From Amycolatopsis camponoti (GTDB taxonomy: Bacteria > Actinomycetota > Actinomycetes > Mycobacteriales > Pseudonocardiaceae), in NCBI RefSeq assembly GCF_902497555.1, contig NZ_CABVGP010000001.1, positions 3,824,501 to 3,888,500 of the forward strand: 64,000 nucleotides of DNA, written 5' to 3'. Below the pieces are notes generated by a model. That model ran no database searches. It was not told where the DNA came from and was given only the letters and a program-made list of their open reading frames with translations. Below, in pieces: positions 1-9,123 of the stretch; the stretch's first letter is position 1; the number at the start of each line of letters is the position of its first letter. The position numbers were made by a program, and so were the translations under genes.

Positions 1-72
1 GCGACCGGCCGCCACGACGTGTACCTGACCTTCGACGGGCCGGTGAACCTGGCGGCGTTCTCCCTGCGGTGA
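1..72 (+). CDS. C-terminal end of a secreted carbohydrate-active protein (CBM6-like)
   Basis: Frame 1 is open from the window edge to a TGA at 70-72 and encodes 23 residues containing HDVYLTF and GPVNLAAFSL. This spacing of a His-x-x-Tyr-Leu-x-Phe strand, a Gly-Pro turn and a Val-Asn-Leu-x-x-Phe strand is typical of the end of family 6 carbohydrate-binding modules attached to actinobacterial glycoside hydrolases. The catalytic part lies outside the window. Its stop codon directly abuts the stop of the convergent methyltransferase gene. The family call rests on a short tail only. Confidence 0.55.
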   Translation, partial: ATGRHDVYLTFDGPVNLAAFSLR

Positions 73-888
73 CTAGGGTTTCCGGCCGACCCCGGCGTAC
101 GGGAGCGCGTTGATCGCCGGGTCGTCGGACATGTCGCCGGCGCCTTCCGGCTTCCACATCGCGCAGCCGACCACGCCCGGCTCGACCATCTCGAAGCCGT
201 CGAAGAAGGCGAGCACCTCGTCGTGCGTGCGGGGGACCGGCTGGTTCTGCTGGTCCTGGTTGCTCTTGTACACCTCGACCGCCTCGTCGAGGCGCCCCGC
301 CTCGGAGTCCGCCGCGACGTGCGTCACGGCCAGGAAACTGCCCGGGGCCAGCCGGTCGCGGTAGTGGGACAGGATGCTCGCCGGGTCCCACGAGTCCGGC
401 ACGAAGTGCAGCAGCAGCAACATGAACACGCCGACCGGCCGGTCCAGGTCCAGCAGCTTGCCCGCACCGGCGAAGATGTCGTTGACGTCGCGCAGGTCGG
501 CCTGCAGCACCAGGCAGTTTTCGTTGTCCTGCAGCAGCAGTTCGCTGTGCGCGACGGCCACCGGCTCGCGGTCGACGTACACCACGCGGCACGACGGGTC
601 GGCCTGCTGGACGATCTCGTGCAGGTTGCCCACGGTCGGGATACCGGATCCGATGTCCAGGAACTGCCGGACGCCGGAGTCGACCATGAACTTGGCCGCG
701 CGGCGCAGGAACGCGCGGTTGAGGCGGGCGGCGTCGCGCACGCCCGGCATGATCTTGAGGATCTGCTCCCCGAGCGCCCGGTCGGCGGCGAAGTTGTGGT
801 CGCCGTCGAGCCAGAAGTCGTACACCCGCGCCGGGTTCGGCACCGTGGTGTCGATCTCCGGCGGTACCCAGCTCAGTTCCCCGGTCAC
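73..888 (-). CDS. SAM-dependent methyltransferase, PF04672 (DUF574) family
   Basis: About 271 residues. The N-terminal motif PNPARVYDFWLDGDHNFAADR is close to the hallmark of the actinobacterial Methyltransf_19 family; it is followed by the SAM-binding loop FLDIGSGIPT and the acidic strand-2 end VYVDREPVAV. Substrates of the family are unknown. I place the start at GTG 888 because GGGAGG lies just upstream; an in-frame GTG at 900 is possible but would put the ribosome site inside the gene. The gene stands alone, converging end to end with the partial gene at 1-72 and diverging from the P450. Confidence 0.85.
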   Translation of the reverse strand: MTGELSWVPPEIDTTVPNPARVYDFWLDGDHNFAADRALGEQILKIMPGVRDAARLNRAFLRRAAKFMVDSGVRQFLDIGSGIPTVGNLHEIVQQADPSCRVVYVDREPVAVAHSELLLQDNENCLVLQADLRDVNDIFAGAGKLLDLDRPVGVFMLLLLHFVPDSWDPASILSHYRDRLAPGSFLAVTHVAADSEAGRLDEAVEVYKSNQDQQNQPVPRTHDEVLAFFDGFEMVEPGVVGCAMWKPEGAGDMSDDPAINALPYAGVGRKP

Positions 889-1002
889 GGGACCTCCCAC
901 CCTCGCTCAAGACGCCCGCTCGAGACGACGGATTGTAGCGCCATCGTCCGTTCGTGTGGACCCGCGCTCGGCGCGCACACCGTCCCGTTAGTGTGACGCG
1001 AC

Positions 1003-2331
1003 ATGACCGACGCGCGTCCCGTGCCCGGCCGCCTGCCCGTGCTCGGGCACACGGTGGCGCTGCTGCGCAACCCGTTGAAGCTCTTCACTTCCCTTCCGGC
1101 GCACGGAGATGTCGTCGAACTCCGCCTCGGTCCGTTGCCGGTGCACGTGGTCACGACCCCGGAACTGTCCTGGCGGGTGCTCGCCACCGACGCCGACAAG
1201 TTCGACAAGGGCCTGGTCTTCGACAAGATGCGCCCGCTCTTCGGCGACGGCTTGGCCACCTCGAACGGCGAGCTCAACCGCCGCCAGCGCCGCCTGGTGA
1301 TGCCCGCCTTCGGCCGGACGCGGATCGAGGGGTACGCCGAGAACACCATGACGAAGCTGGCCGACGAGCTGGCGAGCTCGTGGCAGCCGGGCGAAGTCGT
1401 CCAGTTCGACCGGCGGATGCAAGACCTCGTGCTGACGATCGCCGGCCAGACGCTTTTCTCGACCGCGCTCGGCGACGAGGCACTGGCGGAACTCCAGCAT
1501 TCGATTCCGATCATGCTGAAATACGTGCTGATCCGGGCTTTTTCTCCGAAATTCGTGGAGAAGCTGCCGATCCCGCCGAACCGGAAGTTCGACGCCGCGG
1601 CCGCGCGCCTGCGTGCCGTCATCGGCGAAACCGTGGTGGCCGCCCGGGAACAGGGAGCCGACCACGGCGACCTGCTGTCGATGCTGCTGCTGGCCCGCGA
1701 CGAGGACACCGGCGAGGGCATGTCCGACCGGCAGGTGCACGACGAGGTCATCACGATCCTCACCACCGGCGCCGAGACCACCGCCGTCGCGCTGGCCTGG
1801 TTCTTCCACGAGCTCGGGCAGCACCCGGAGGTCGAACGGCGGTTCCACGCGGAGGTCGACCAGGTGCTCGGCGGCCGGCCCGCGCGGTTCGAGGACCTGC
1901 CGGACCTGGTGTACACGCACCAGATCGTCAACGAGATCGTGCGCCGCACCCCGCCGCTGATCCTCATGCGCCGCGCCCGCGAAGACGTCGAGCTCGGCGG
2001 CGTCACCATCCGGGCGGGCAGCGAGGTCGCGGTCAGCCAGCACACCCTGCACCGTGACCCGCGCTGGTTCCCCGATCCGGAGCGCTTCGACCCGGACCGC
2101 TGGACGCCCGGCGAATCCGCGGAACTGCCGAAGGGCGCGTACATCCCGTTCGGCGCGGGTGCGCGGCTGTGCCCGGGGCACGTGTTCGCGCCGACGGAGA
2201 TCGGCGTCGTCGCCGCCACGATCGGGGCGCGCTGGCGGCTGGTTCCGGTGCCGGGCAAGAAGGTCCGCGCGCAACTGAAGGCCACCATGCAGCCGAACCG
2301 GCTGCCGATGACCGTGGTGCCGCGGACCTGA
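1003..2331 (+). CDS. Cytochrome P450
   Basis: A complete 442-residue soluble P450. Visible motifs are the I-helix oxygen-binding GAETT (256-260, Glu in the acidic position), the K-helix ExxR pair E311/R314, the PERFDPDRW meander and the heme loop FGAGARLCPG with thiolate C390. The sequence resembles the CYP183 (pentalenene oxygenase)-like and generalist bacterial branch, but no terpene synthase or ferredoxin gene is adjacent, so the substrate cannot be inferred. No Shine-Dalgarno sequence is seen. A TAGTGT hexamer at 989-994 sits where a -10 box would be if the mRNA were leaderless, starting at the ATG. Confidence 0.93.
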   Translation: MTDARPVPGRLPVLGHTVALLRNPLKLFTSLPAHGDVVELRLGPLPVHVVTTPELSWRVLATDADKFDKGLVFDKMRPLFGDGLATSNGELNRRQRRLVMPAFGRTRIEGYAENTMTKLADELASSWQPGEVVQFDRRMQDLVLTIAGQTLFSTALGDEALAELQHSIPIMLKYVLIRAFSPKFVEKLPIPPNRKFDAAAARLRAVIGETVVAAREQGADHGDLLSMLLLARDEDTGEGMSDRQVHDEVITILTTGAETTAVALAWFFHELGQHPEVERRFHAEVDQVLGGRPARFEDLPDLVYTHQIVNEIVRRTPPLILMRRAREDVELGGVTIRAGSEVAVSQHTLHRDPRWFPDPERFDPDRWTPGESAELPKGAYIPFGAGARLCPGHVFAPTEIGVVAATIGARWRLVPVPGKKVRAQLKATMQPNRLPMTVVPRT

Positions 2332-2403
2332 CGGTACCCGGTCAGCTACCGGGTGTAGTGTTTCCGAGTTCGTTCACCTGTCCGAGCCAAGAGGGAGTGC
2401 GGC

Positions 2404-3495
2404 GTGAAGCTGCCCGTCAAGGTGACGTCAGCCTTGTTCGCCTGCGGAGTCCTGCTCGCTTCACTGACCGCCGCGATGCCCGCCGAGGCCGCCGCGATCT
2501 CGTGCACCGACACGGATCTGCCGGTCAGCGGCCCGGGCCTGCCGCCGCTGGTGCCGGGTGCACCGGCGACCGTGCACGGCCGGCTGTGCCTGCCCGCGGG
2601 TGAGGCGCCGGACACCGTCCAGCTGCTCGTGCACGGCGGGACGTACAACAGCGCGTACTGGGACCTGCCGTACCAGCCGGAGCGCTACTCCTACCAGCGC
2701 GACATGGCCACGCACGGCTACGCGACCTTCGCCGCCGACCAGCTCGGCGCCGGGCGCAGCAGCCGGCCGCTGAGCCTGCCGCTGTCGGTCTGGGCGGCGG
2801 CCGAATCGACGCACGAGGTGGTCGGGCACCTGCGCGCCGGGCACGTCGGCGGCGTGCGGTTCGCGAAGGTCGTCATCGTCGGGCACTCGGTCGGGTCCGG
2901 CGTGGTCGCGGTGGAGGCGTCGACCTACCGCGACGTCGACGGCGTGGTCCTCACCGGCATCACGCACCTGCCCGCGCTGCCGGTGCTGGCGATCGGCGCG
3001 GCGCTGGGCCTGCAGCCCGCGCTGCTCGACGGTCAGCTCGGCCGCCTCGGCAGCGACCCGCTGTACTTCACGACGAGGCCCGGTGCGCGGGCCGGGCTCT
3101 TCTACGCCGCGGGGGATTCCGACCCGGGCGTGATCGCCGCCGACGAGGCGACCAAGGACCAGGTTTCGGTGCCCGGCATGGGCACGGTCGCGCTGTTCGG
3201 GATCGTGTTGCCGGCGACGAAGGGAATTACCGTACCGGTTTTCCAAGTGGTGGGGGAAAAGGACGTTCTCTTTTGCGGCCTGCTCGCCCTGCGTGACTGT
3301 TCGGACGCGCGGGTGCTGCGCGCGCAGGAAGCGCCGTATTACGCCGACCCGTCGAACCTGTCGATGTACGTCCTGCCGGGTGCCGGTCATTCCGTTGCGT
3401 TGCACGAAAACGCGGCGGCTTACCGTGACGCCACCCGGTCGTGGTTGCGCGATCACCTGACGATCGCTCCGCAGGGTTATCACTCGATCGGATGA
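2404..3495 (+). CDS. Secreted alpha/beta hydrolase
   Basis: 363 residues, GTG start preceded by GGGAGTG. A Sec signal peptide (charged start, hydrophobic core, AEA/AAA cleavage region near residue 30) precedes a hydrolase domain. The oxyanion region is LLVHGGTYNS, the nucleophile elbow is GHSVGSG and the C-terminal catalytic His lies in GAGHSVALH; an acid in the preceding loop (GEKDV) completes a plausible triad. It is probably an extracellular esterase or lipase-like enzyme of unknown substrate. Two Cys pairs in the mature protein would suit an exported protein. It stands alone downstream of the P450. Confidence 0.85.
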   Translation: MKLPVKVTSALFACGVLLASLTAAMPAEAAAISCTDTDLPVSGPGLPPLVPGAPATVHGRLCLPAGEAPDTVQLLVHGGTYNSAYWDLPYQPERYSYQRDMATHGYATFAADQLGAGRSSRPLSLPLSVWAAAESTHEVVGHLRAGHVGGVRFAKVVIVGHSVGSGVVAVEASTYRDVDGVVLTGITHLPALPVLAIGAALGLQPALLDGQLGRLGSDPLYFTTRPGARAGLFYAAGDSDPGVIAADEATKDQVSVPGMGTVALFGIVLPATKGITVPVFQVVGEKDVLFCGLLALRDCSDARVLRAQEAPYYADPSNLSMYVLPGAGHSVALHENAAAYRDATRSWLRDHLTIAPQGYHSIG

Positions 3496-3583
3496 ATGCC
3501 GTTTCGTGCACCGGACACAATTTCGCGCCAAGATATATCGGCTACCCGATCGGTGTGTTGACCGGACCCCAGGACAGGCTGAG

Positions 3584-5686
3584 GTGACTGCTCCTTATCC
3601 CCGCGGTGACGACCCGCGGAAGAAGCCGTCCGCCGAACGTGCGGCGAGACGGCTCGCCACCCTGGCGCGCAAGTGGGGCTACCTGGTCAGCACCACGGCC
3701 TACCTGCCGCACACGCCCGAGGAGATCGAGCGCGAGCTGGCGGTCCTGGTCGGCCGGCTGTTCGAAGCGGTCGCGAGCGACCCGCCGGAGCTCGGGGAAG
3801 CCGCGGCCGCCGGCGCGCGGCTCGTCGAGCTGCGGTGCGTCGGCTCGGACAGCCTGCGCCGCAGCCTGGAGGTGCTCGGCAAGGCCCTGCTGCGCGAGCC
3901 GGAGCTGCGCCGGGTCGACGGGCTGGCGGAGCGGGTCGTGCTGGTGCTCGGCGCGCTCAGCTCGGGCTACGGCGAGACGTTGCGCGAAGACATCCAGAAG
4001 CGCCAGGAAGGCCTGAGCCGGGCCCTGCTGAAGGTCGAGCAGGAGACCCGGCAGAAGCAGGTCATCACGCGCGCGCAGTTCGAAGAGGTGTTCGCCGGCT
4101 CGGCCAGCGGCATCGCGCTCACCGAGCTGGACGGGCGCGTGCTGCGCGCCAACGCGGCGCTCGCCAAGACGCTCCAGCGGACCCCGGCCGAAATCGCCGC
4201 GATGACCCTCTTCGACCTGGTTCACCCGGACGAAGTCGAGCAGCTGCGGGAGGCCTACGCGGAGCTGGTGGCCGGGCGGCTGCACCGGTTGCGCGTCGGC
4301 CGCCGGCTGGTCGGCCGGGACGGCGAGCCGATGTGGGCCACCTTCGCCGCGTCGGTGATCCGCGACGCGGTCGGGGCGCCCCGGCAGCTGATCACCCTCG
4401 TCGACGACGACACCGAGGTGTCGCTGCTGCAGCGGCGCCTGTCCCACCAGGCCCTGCACGACGTGCTGACCGCGTTGCCGAACCGGCAGTTCTTCAGCAC
4501 CCGCCTGGAAAACCTGCTTCGTGAGGCCGACGCGTCGCGGGGCGTCACGCTCTTCCACCTCGACCTCGACGGCTTCTCGCAGATCACCGGCGGGCTCGGC
4601 CAGGAGCTGGGCGACAAGGTGCTGCGCGGGGTCGCCGGAAAGCTGAAGGCGGTGTTCGAGGACGAGAAGGCCCTCGTGGCGCGGCTCGGCGGCGACGAGT
4701 TCGGGGTGCTCGTCCAGAACACCGAGGGCACGCCGGGCGTCCTGACGCTCGTCCGCCGGATCACCCACGAGCTGGCGGAGCCGGACTACGTCGACGGCGA
4801 CCACGGCGTCGCGGTGTCGGCCAGCATCGGCGTCGTGCATCGGCCGCCGCGCGACATCACCCCGGCCGAGCTGCTGCGCGCGTCGGACCTGACGCTGCGC
4901 CGCGTACAGCGGACCGGGGCCCAGTGGGGCCTGTTCGACCGCGAGCTGGACCGCCGCGACCGCCACGACTTCGGGCTCGCCGCGGCGATGGCGGGCGCCT
5001 GGGAGAACGGCGAGATCGAGGTCGGCTACCGGCCGCTGGTCGCCGCGGTGGACGGCTCGGTGCGGGGCGTCGAGGCGCGGCTGCGCTGGAACCACCCGGC
5101 CGAAGGCGTGCTGCCGCACGAGTCGTGCGTGCGGCTGGCGGGGGAGACGGGGCTGGCACTGCCGCTGGGCACGTGGCTCCTGCGCACGGCGGTCGAGCGG
5201 GTCGCGGCGGCCGGCGTCGGCGTGCCGCTGACGGTCGAGCTGACGGCGCACCAGGCCGCCGACCCGGAGCTGGTCGGCGAGATCCGCGCCGTGCTCGAGT
5301 CCACCGGCCTGGCGCCGGAGCGACTGAGACCCGGGTTCCCGTCGGCTACGCTGCCGGCGGACTCCGGCGACGCCGCCGACAACCTGAAGGTGCTGGCGGA
5401 AATCGGCGTGGCGGCGGAGATCCACGGCTTCGGCGACGTGACCTGCCTGACCGAGTTCCCGGCGCGCACGGTCCGCATGGCGCCCCGGCTCGTGGAGCGC
5501 CGGACGCACCCGCTGGTGGACCGGACGCTGACGGCACTGGTCGAGGCGGCCCACCTGGCCGGCGCGGAGGTCGCGGTGACCGGCATCGACCACGCGGACC
5601 AGCGCGACTGGTGGCGGGACCGGGGCGCGGACCGGCTGTCGGGACCGCTGTTCACGGAGGTTCCGGGCGGCTTGCCGGGCTGCTGA
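3584..5686 (+). CDS. PAS-GGDEF protein with degenerate EAL domain
   Basis: About 700 residues from GTG 3584; upstream in-frame starts add a non-conserved leader. Order: helical N-terminal domain (1-150), PAS (about 165-285), GGDEF (about 292-455) and an EAL-like domain (460-690). The diguanylate cyclase signature GGDEF is intact (369-373), but no RxxD inhibitory site precedes it. The EAL domain has lost its catalytic set: EAL reads EAR, the Asn of the NLS-type strand is Glu, the DDFG loop reads HGFG, the metal-binding KID Lys is missing and AEGVE is replaced by VTGID. It should make but not degrade c-di-GMP. No membrane segment is present. Confidence 0.88.
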   Translation: MTAPYPRGDDPRKKPSAERAARRLATLARKWGYLVSTTAYLPHTPEEIERELAVLVGRLFEAVASDPPELGEAAAAGARLVELRCVGSDSLRRSLEVLGKALLREPELRRVDGLAERVVLVLGALSSGYGETLREDIQKRQEGLSRALLKVEQETRQKQVITRAQFEEVFAGSASGIALTELDGRVLRANAALAKTLQRTPAEIAAMTLFDLVHPDEVEQLREAYAELVAGRLHRLRVGRRLVGRDGEPMWATFAASVIRDAVGAPRQLITLVDDDTEVSLLQRRLSHQALHDVLTALPNRQFFSTRLENLLREADASRGVTLFHLDLDGFSQITGGLGQELGDKVLRGVAGKLKAVFEDEKALVARLGGDEFGVLVQNTEGTPGVLTLVRRITHELAEPDYVDGDHGVAVSASIGVVHRPPRDITPAELLRASDLTLRRVQRTGAQWGLFDRELDRRDRHDFGLAAAMAGAWENGEIEVGYRPLVAAVDGSVRGVEARLRWNHPAEGVLPHESCVRLAGETGLALPLGTWLLRTAVERVAAAGVGVPLTVELTAHQAADPELVGEIRAVLESTGLAPERLRPGFPSATLPADSGDAADNLKVLAEIGVAAEIHGFGDVTCLTEFPARTVRMAPRLVERRTHPLVDRTLTALVEAAHLAGAEVAVTGIDHADQRDWWRDRGADRLSGPLFTEVPGGLPGC

Positions 5687-5693
5687 GTTCTCC

Positions 5694-6356
5694 TCAGATT
5701 CGTACGAGTACTTCGTCGAGGGATTTGCGTCGCAGGTCCGGGACCACGCAGTCGTCGGCCGGGTAGCCGACGGGGATCACCGCGAACGCCCTCTCGTTGC
5801 GGGGCCGTCCGAGCAGTTCGCCGAGGAATCGCATCGGCGACGGCGTGTGCGTCAGCGCCGCCAGTCCGGCCACTTGCAGCGCCGTCAGCAGCATGCCCAC
5901 CGCGATGCCCACCGACTCGTCGACGTAGTAGTGCTTGTGGACGCCGCCGTCGTCGTCGAGCGCGAAGCGTTGCTGGAACACGACGATCAGGTACGGCGCG
6001 TCCGTGAGGTGGGGCTTCACCGCGTCCGTTCCCAGCGGCCGCAGCGCCTCGAGCCACTCGTCGCCGAGGCGGCCGTCGTAGGAGATCCGTTCCTCCGCCT
6101 CCGCGGCCTCCCGGATAGTCCGGCGGACCGCGGGATCGGAGACCAGGACGAACGTCCACGGCTGCTGGTGCGCGCCGCTGGGGGCCGTGGAGGCCACCGC
6201 GATCGCGTCGAGCACCGCGCGTTCGGGGACCGGGTCGGGGGAGAACATCCGGACCGAGCGCCGCGCTTCCATCCGCTCGCGCAGGGCCGCTGCCTCGGCG
6301 ACGGCTTGGGCGGCGGGCACGCGGGCCGGCCGGTACGGGACGGGGCGATACGTCAT
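5694..6356 (-). CDS. Iodotyrosine-deiodinase-like flavoprotein (nitroreductase fold)
   Basis: 220 residues from ATG 6356, preferred to an upstream in-frame start because the family begins near here. The FMN-binding RRSVR, APSGAH and PWTFV motifs, HYYVDES, the LLLTALQVAGL helix, LLGRP and the VPDLRRKSLDE tail all match iodotyrosine deiodinase (IYD) rather than generic nitroreductases. The three residues that close the active-site lid over halotyrosine in IYD are present with the same spacing: E89, Y93 and K114. Likely reaction: FMN-dependent reductive dehalogenation of halotyrosines or halophenols. No partner genes are adjacent; it converges tightly with the GGDEF gene. Confidence 0.85.
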   Translation of the reverse strand: MTYRPVPYRPARVPAAQAVAEAAALRERMEARRSVRMFSPDPVPERAVLDAIAVASTAPSGAHQQPWTFVLVSDPAVRRTIREAAEAEERISYDGRLGDEWLEALRPLGTDAVKPHLTDAPYLIVVFQQRFALDDDGGVHKHYYVDESVGIAVGMLLTALQVAGLAALTHTPSPMRFLGELLGRPRNERAFAVIPVGYPADDCVVPDLRRKSLDEVLVRI

Positions 6357-6423
6357 GCCCGGATTGTGGCGGGGGACACCCCCGCGCCAGCAGGGCCGAA
6401 CGTGCGATTCTCGACCCACCGAC

Positions 6424-6438
6424 GTCCGATATACGGAC
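6424..6438. promoter_or_regulatory. Inverted repeat in divergent intergenic region
   Basis: GTCCG-ATATA-CGGAC is a perfect 5-bp inverted repeat in an otherwise AT-enriched spacer between the deiodinase-like gene and the Cys-rich gene. A second one, TTCAG-N8-CTGAA, follows at 6456-6473. Either could be an operator or overlap a promoter. No regulator gene is adjacent. Confidence 0.35.
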
Positions 6439-6575
6439 AGTAAGGTGATCCTTCCTTCAGAATTTACGCTGAATGGCGCAACGCAACTAGGCTGTTCGGT
6501 CCTGTCGCGCGAAGTGACGTCCTCATTACCCTCCAGTAGTCAGTGGTGCCGATCACAGTCGCCGGAGGAGGCCCC

Positions 6576-6995
6576 ATGGCGTCGCGCGTCCGAGGACCCG
6601 GCTCCGAAGACCGGCGCGAACTGCGGCTCAGGCACATCGCCGGCTGCCTCTCCTGCACCCTCAAGTGCGGGTACTGCGGCCTGCCCGTCCGGCTCACCGG
6701 GCGGGGCGATCACCCCGGCTACGGCGTGGTCGAAGAAGTCACCGGGGAACTGGTGCTGCTGCACCGGTTCTGCCGCGGCGCCCTCGGTCGCTGCGGGACG
6801 CGGGGGTGCGTGCTGCGGCGCGCCCACCTCGGCCGCGCGACCGAGCAGTACGAAACCGGCCGCCGCCGTCCGGGGCGCTACCAGCGTCTCGGCGTCCGCC
6901 GGTCGGCCGACCTCGATCTGTACCGGAAACACTGGCGGGTCGCGAAGATGCGGTACGCGTGCAAGGCGTGCCGCTACTACACCGGCTCGCACTGA
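6576..6995 (+). CDS. Small cysteine-rich protein, probably zinc-binding
   Basis: 139 residues from ATG 6576, preceded by GGAGGAG. Seven Cys residues fall in CLSCTLKCGYCGLPV (residues about 24-38) and a later CRGALGRCGTRGC cluster, with a closing CKAC near the C terminus. The spacing suggests one or two zinc ribbons; the ends are Arg-rich. I recognise no family. No transmembrane or signal segment is visible. EtfD follows 30 bp downstream on the same strand and may be co-transcribed, but a functional link is only conjecture. Confidence 0.7.
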   Translation: MASRVRGPGSEDRRELRLRHIAGCLSCTLKCGYCGLPVRLTGRGDHPGYGVVEEVTGELVLLHRFCRGALGRCGTRGCVLRRAHLGRATEQYETGRRRPGRYQRLGVRRSADLDLYRKHWRVAKMRYACKACRYYTGSH

Positions 6996-7025
6996 GCCGA
7001 TCCTCGAAGTACGACCGGAGGACCC

Positions 7026-9119
7026 GTGCTCGTTCGTCTCATCCTCGGCCTGCTCATGACGGTCGTCGGCCTCGCCGTCGCCGGCAAGCGCGTGGCCTTC
7101 CTGTACCGGCTGATCAAGGCCGGCCAGCCCGACACCAAGCGGTCGGACGACCTCGGCGCCCGCGTCTTCGCCCAGGTGCGCGAAGTGTTCGGCCAGCGCA
7201 AGCTCCTGAAGTGGTCCGTGCCGGGCCTGGCGCACTTCTTCACGTTCTGGGGCTTCGTGATCCTCGCTTCGGTGTACCTCGAGGCGTACGGCGCGCTCTT
7301 CGACGAGAAGTTCGCGATCCCGTGGATCGGCCACTGGGCGGTGCTCGGCTTCCTGCAGGACTTCATCGCCGTCATGGTGGCCGTGTCGCTGGGCGTGTTC
7401 ACGGTGATCCGCATCCGCAACGCCCCCGAGCGCAAGGACCGCGCATCCCGGTTCTACGGCTCGCACACCGGCGGCGCGTGGCTGATCCTCTTCATGATCT
7501 TCAACGTCGTCTGGACGATGTTCTTCTTCCGCGGCGCCTCTTCGGCGTCGGGCAACTTCCCGTACGACGGCGGGGCGTACGTCTCCCTCGGCGTGGGGAA
7601 CCTCCTCGAGCCGCTCGGCCACTCGACGACCGAGGTGCTCGAGACCGTCGGCCTGATGCTGCACATCGGCGTCATGCTGGTGTTCCTGTCGATCGTGCTC
7701 TACTCCAAGCACCTGCACATCTTCGTGGCGCCGATCAACGTTTCGGCCAAGCGGCTGCCGGACGCGCTCGGCCCGCTGCTGCCGATGGAGTCCGGCGGCA
7801 AGCCGATCGACTTCGAGGACCCGGGCGAGGACGACACGTTCGGCCGCGGCAAGATCGGCGACTTCACGTGGAAGGGCATGCTCGACTTCGCCACGTGCAC
7901 CGAGTGCGGCCGCTGCCAGTCGCAGTGCCCGGCGTGGAACACCGGGAAGCCGCTGTCGCCCAAGCTGCTGATCATGAGCCTGCGCGACAACCTCTTCGAG
8001 GAGGCGCCCTACATCCTCGCGGGCACCGAGCACGAGGAGGCGCGCCCGCTCGTCGGCTCGGAAGCCGACAACGGCGTCATCGACCCGGACGTCCTCTGGT
8101 CGTGCACCACCTGCGGCGCGTGCGTCGAGCAGTGCCCGGTCGACATCGAGCACGTCGACCACATCGTGGACATGCGCCGCTACCAGGTGATGATCGAGTC
8201 GGCGTTCCCGACCGAGCTGGGCGGGCTGTTCAAGAACCTCGAGACCAAGGGCAACCCCTGGGGCCAGAACAACTCCGAGCGCCTGGCCTGGACGAAGGAC
8301 CTCGACTTCGACGTCCCGGTGTTCGACGGCGAGCTCGCCGACGACGTCGAATACGTCTACTGGGTCGGCTGCGCGGGAGCGTTCGACGACAACGCCCGCA
8401 AGACCGTCCGCGCCACCGCGGAGCTGCTGCACATCGCGGGCGTGAAGTACACGGTGCTCGGCAAGGAGGAGTCCTGCACGGGCGACCCGGCGCGGCGCGC
8501 GGGCAACGAGTTCCTGTTCCAGATGATGGCCCAGCAGACGGCGGAGACGCTCAACGCGGTGTTCGAGGGCCGCGAGCCGCGGCTGCGCAAGATCGTCACG
8601 ACGTGCCCGCACTGCTTGAACACGCTGAGCCGCGAGTACCCGGACCTCGACGGGCACTACGAGGTCGTCCACCACACGCAGCTGCTGAACCGGCTCGTGC
8701 GAGGCGGTCAGCTGACGCCGGTCAAGGCCGTCGAAGACGGTCCGAAGGTGACCTACCACGACCCGTGCTACCTCGGCCGCCACAACAAGGTCTACACACC
8801 GCCCCGCGAGCTGGTGGGCGCGACGGGCGCGACGCTGGAGGAGATGCCCCGCCACGCGGACCGGGCGCTGTGCTGCGGCGCCGGCGGCGCGCGGATGTGG
8901 ATGGAGGAGCAGATCGGCAAGCGCATCAACCTCGAGCGCGTGGACGAAGCGATCGCGACCGACGCGGAGACGATCGTGACGGGCTGCCCGTTCTGCCGGG
9001 TGATGCTGACGGACGGACTGGTGCAGCGGCAGAGCGAGCAGAAGGCGGAGAACGTCGATGTGCGTGATGTGGCGCAGCTGCTGCTGGAGCGGGTGAAGGC
9101 CCCGGCGCCGAAACCCTGA
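7026..9119 (+). CDS. etfD: Membrane Fe-S oxidoreductase, EtfD-like (ETF:quinone oxidoreductase)
   Basis: 697 residues, GTG start after CCGGAGGA. About five to six N-terminal membrane helices (1-240, NarI/HdrE-like) are followed by two ferredoxin-type 4Fe-4S motifs, CTECGRCQSQCP from C291 and CTTCGACVEQCP from C360, and two CCG (heterodisulfide reductase) domains with CPHC and CCGAGGARM. This matches mycobacterial Rv0338c/EtfD, which passes electrons from acyl-CoA dehydrogenases through ETF to menaquinone during fatty acid beta-oxidation. Length and domain order are normal for the family. ETF subunits are not in the window. Confidence 0.88.
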   Translation: MLVRLILGLLMTVVGLAVAGKRVAFLYRLIKAGQPDTKRSDDLGARVFAQVREVFGQRKLLKWSVPGLAHFFTFWGFVILASVYLEAYGALFDEKFAIPWIGHWAVLGFLQDFIAVMVAVSLGVFTVIRIRNAPERKDRASRFYGSHTGGAWLILFMIFNVVWTMFFFRGASSASGNFPYDGGAYVSLGVGNLLEPLGHSTTEVLETVGLMLHIGVMLVFLSIVLYSKHLHIFVAPINVSAKRLPDALGPLLPMESGGKPIDFEDPGEDDTFGRGKIGDFTWKGMLDFATCTECGRCQSQCPAWNTGKPLSPKLLIMSLRDNLFEEAPYILAGTEHEEARPLVGSEADNGVIDPDVLWSCTTCGACVEQCPVDIEHVDHIVDMRRYQVMIESAFPTELGGLFKNLETKGNPWGQNNSERLAWTKDLDFDVPVFDGELADDVEYVYWVGCAGAFDDNARKTVRATAELLHIAGVKYTVLGKEESCTGDPARRAGNEFLFQMMAQQTAETLNAVFEGREPRLRKIVTTCPHCLNTLSREYPDLDGHYEVVHHTQLLNRLVRGGQLTPVKAVEDGPKVTYHDPCYLGRHNKVYTPPRELVGATGATLEEMPRHADRALCCGAGGARMWMEEQIGKRINLERVDEAIATDAETIVTGCPFCRVMLTDGLVQRQSEQKAENVDVRDVAQLLLERVKAPAPKP

Positions 9120-9123
9120 CCGG

